A stretch of DNA of 6,818 nucleotides from CAZTWC01 sp964617105 [NCBI: uncultured Myxococcia bacterium] (GTDB lineage: Bacteria > CAZTWC01), in contig CAZTWC010000210.1 of assembly GCA_964617105.1 (NCBI GenBank), forward strand, positions 1 through 6,818, given 5' to 3'. Shown here piece after piece: positions 5,621-6,818 of the stretch (position 1 is its first letter; each line of letters begins with the position of its first letter). Made by a program: the position numbers and the translations under genes. A model generated the notes under the pieces. It was not told the origin of the DNA, searched no databases, and worked only from the letters and a program-made list of their open reading frames with translations.

Positions 5621-5845
5621 ATGAATGCCAATGACTTATTAGCTACCGCTGAATCATTACCATTGGAATTAAAAATTCAACTGATAAATAAACTTCTCAG
5701 TAGTATTGATCCAACCAGAAAAGAAATTGATGAATTGTGGGCAAAAGAGGCTGAAAGCAGAGTTGCTGATATAGCATCGGGGAAAGTTACTCCAATACCT
5801 GGCGAAAAGGTTTTTAGGGAAATTAAAGGCAGATTTAATAAATGA
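5621..5845 (+). CDS. Antitoxin, addiction module component of the TIGR02574 family
   Basis: The 74-residue protein has the family pattern. An N-terminal helix pair LPLELKIQLINKLLSSI (13-29) is followed by a linker, then W40 in DELWAKEAESRVADIASGK (37-55), and a C-terminal part with EKVFREIKGRF (62-72) corresponding to the usual EEV...I motif. Members are unstable antitoxins paired with ParE/RelE-type toxins; the C-terminal half is expected to wrap the toxin. The ATG at 5621 is the first in frame and has only a weak purine-rich ribosome-binding site (AGAGA). It overlaps the toxin start by four bases (ATGA), giving translational coupling. Autoregulation with the toxin is usual in the family. 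No truncation is evident. Confidence 0.88.
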   Translation: MNANDLLATAESLPLELKIQLINKLLSSIDPTRKEIDELWAKEAESRVADIASGKVTPIPGEKVFREIKGRFNK

Positions 5846-6138
5846 AGTATTTTTTCCATCCGGGAGCAGTATTAGAATTTAACGAAACTATCAATTACTA
5901 TGAAGAATGCCGACCGGGTCTGGGAGCAGAGTTCGCCAACGAAATATATTCTACCATCAGTCGAATTATACAATATCCCAAAGCATGGTCGCGTCTATCA
6001 CAAAATACCAGAAAATGTTTGACCAATCGTTTTCCCTTTGGAGTAATCTATCAAGAAAAGGAGGGCAGGATATTTATTCTCGCTGTAATGCATTTAAATA
6101 AAGAGCCAACCTATTGGAAAGATAGAACTAAAAAATAA
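5842..6138 (+). CDS. ParE/RelE-superfamily toxin
   Basis: The 98-residue protein matches ParE-type toxins of the RelE fold along its length: FHPGAVLEFNETINYYEE (5-22), the GLGAEFANEI helix (26-35), IIQYP (42-46), TRKCLTNRFPFGVIYQE (56-72) and the last strands ILAVMHLNKEPTYWKDR (79-95). In the family, ParE members poison DNA gyrase and RelE members cut mRNA on the ribosome. The sequence is closer to the ParE-like branch, but the target cannot be settled here. The reading frame is complete and the key C-terminal basic and aromatic residues are present, so it should be active. It is co-transcribed with the antitoxin through the ATGA overlap. Confidence 0.9.
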   Translation: MKYFFHPGAVLEFNETINYYEECRPGLGAEFANEIYSTISRIIQYPKAWSRLSQNTRKCLTNRFPFGVIYQEKEGRIFILAVMHLNKEPTYWKDRTKK

Positions 6139-6178
6139 GTTACTGTTTTGGTAATCAACAGCAAAAAGGCTTTTCAAT

Positions 6179-6334
6179 ATGACTAAAATAGATCTAATAG
6201 AAATCGTCCGTGACACTTTCGGCTATCCTCGGATCGAGTGCGTTGAATTGGTGGAAATATTCCTCGGAAGCATTAAAGAAAGCCTCGCTGCTGGCGATGA
6301 CCTAAAAACCTCCGGATTCGGCACCTGGCAGTGA
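6179..6334 (+). pseudogene. Truncated HU/IHF-family DNA-binding protein (IHF alpha-like N-terminal half)
   Basis: A 51-codon frame with a good ribosome-binding site (AAGG, 6166-6169) begins MTKIDLIEIVRDTFGYPRIE and continues through LVEIFLGSIKESLAAGDDLK to SGFGTWQ before a TGA. This is the N-terminal helical dimerisation half of HU/IHF, up to the conserved SGFG turn. The rest (about 40-45 residues), including the DNA-binding beta-arms and the arm-tip proline, is missing, and the following sequence belongs to a different gene on the opposite strand. The full family length is about 90-100 residues. Most likely it was cut by a rearrangement. It could still make a short peptide able to pair with an intact HU/IHF subunit, but that is speculation. 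Confidence 0.8.
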
Positions 6335-6348
6335 CACTTTTCACCAGA

Positions 6349-6534
6349 TTATTTTTCCGCTAATTTCTTGAGCCATTCTCTCTGCTCCTCCCACAGCAAT
6401 GGAATTTTGTCCATTAACTTCGTTAGAGATATGCCGCTTGGCTCCTTACCGTCCAGTATCATCTCAATAATATCTGGAGCAAGATAAGTTAGTCGTATTA
6501 TTTGAGATACATATTGCTTGGTCAATCCCAGCCT
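6349..6534 (-). pseudogene. C-terminal remnant of a serine site-specific recombinase
   Basis: The minus-strand frame reads RLGLTKQYVSQIIRLTYLA (from 6534) then PDIIEMILDGKEPSGISLTKL and IPLLWEEQREWLKKLAEK, ending at the TAA at 6349-6351. This is the helix-turn-helix and LAPDIVEAILDG signature seen at the C-terminus of a group of phage- and transposon-type serine recombinases, with the usual W-x-EQR ending. The N-terminal catalytic serine domain is absent: homology stops near 6534, an in-frame TAG follows at 6555-6553, and from 6532 onward the opposite strand carries another gene. It is therefore a dead fragment of a mobile element. Confidence 0.75.
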
Positions 6535-6818
6535 ATCATTATTCCACTGGTTCTATATCATGGAAAAGGCAAATGGAAAGTTGCTGATGAATTCTCTGGA
6601 ATAATTACTGATTACCAGAGATTTGCAGAGTATACTCCAAATTTCAGATATGCCCTTTGTGATTTATCAAAATATTCAGATGAAGAGATCAGGGGAAACG
6701 TATTGACTCAATCGGGACTTTTGGCTCTCAAGTATATATTTTCAGATGATTTACTTGAAAAGTTGCCTGGTATTATAAAGTTGTTCATTGATATAATTGA
6801 GACTGAAAGTGGGTTGAA
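6532..6818 (+). pseudogene. 5'-truncated Rpn family (PD-(D/E)XK, transposase_31-like) gene, running off the window
   Basis: From 6532 the plus strand reads PIIIPLVLYHGKGKWKVADE, then YTPNFRYALCDLSKYSDEEI and ...LLALKYIFSDDLLEKL, open to the window end. The P-[LV]-[LV]-YHG-x-x-x-W block and the F-x-Y-x-L-x-D-L-S pattern are typical of the Rpn/transposase_31 family (recombination-promoting nucleases). The preceding half of these proteins, with the PD-(D/E)XK nuclease residues, is missing. Homology begins exactly where the recombinase fragment ends, and an in-frame TAG lies at 6490-6492. No ATG or ribosome-binding site is seen; the only early in-frame starts are TTG codons (6502, 6514) within antisense recombinase sequence. 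The 3' end is outside the window, so the C-terminal part may be intact. Confidence 0.75.

Noticed and set aside
5677-5859. 60-codon minus-strand frame
   Set aside because: Antisense shadow of the antitoxin gene.
5907-6101. 64-codon plus-strand frame
   Set aside because: Out-of-frame shadow of the ParE/RelE toxin gene.
1-6818. CRISPR array or defence operon
   Set aside because: No regularly spaced direct repeats and no cas-like or other defence effector genes apart from the toxin-antitoxin pairs and the Rpn fragment.

Overview
This is a chromosomal window from a Gram-negative bacterium. The evidence is an outer-membrane beta-barrel with a signal peptide and terminal Phe, a CCA-encoded tRNA-Glu, and a BipA/TypA GTPase. 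The A+T-rich composition, the HicA subtype, the TypA sequence and the tRNA-Arg-like fragment fit a Desulfobacterota-type (deltaproteobacterial) host. That assignment is an inference; no marker in the window fixes the taxon.

Layout. Positions 1-1020 hold a rho-independent terminator, a weak small ORF (229-528, +) and a hicA-hicB toxin-antitoxin pair (427-1009, -) with a perfect palindrome lying between its -35 and -10 boxes. Positions 1021-1248 hold a short motif resembling an IS200/IS605 end. Positions 1249-4739 form a minus-strand block: typA, a possible 57-codon ORF, then an AlgE-like (alginate export family) porin. Immediately upstream of typA are a hairpin terminator and the 3' half of a tRNA-Arg gene, broken in the anticodon loop. 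Next comes an intact tRNA-Glu(CTC) with its own promoter and terminator (5007-5182). Positions 5183-5550 appear noncoding but contain a strong hairpin and a probable terminator. Positions 5553-6138 hold a complete type II toxin-antitoxin operon: a TIGR02574-type antitoxin and a ParE/RelE toxin with a 4-base overlap. Positions 6179-6818 are a graveyard of mobile-DNA debris: a 51-codon truncated HU/IHF gene (+), the C-terminal tail of a serine recombinase (-), and a 5'-truncated Rpn/PD-(D/E)XK transposase-like gene (+) that runs off the window.

Interpretation. typA and the porin look like core genes. Both flanks are accessory DNA with two toxin-antitoxin modules and several broken genes. The tRNA-Arg 3' end still has its terminator attached on the typA side, which suggests that an integrative element once inserted into this tRNA and that everything right of about 4845 may belong to it. 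No wholly new system is proven. The best leads are the apparent 5' deletion and frameshift in hicA, the tRNA-Arg attachment scar beside typA, and the sharp recombinase/Rpn junction near 6532, where only the C-terminal half of an Rpn gene survives.
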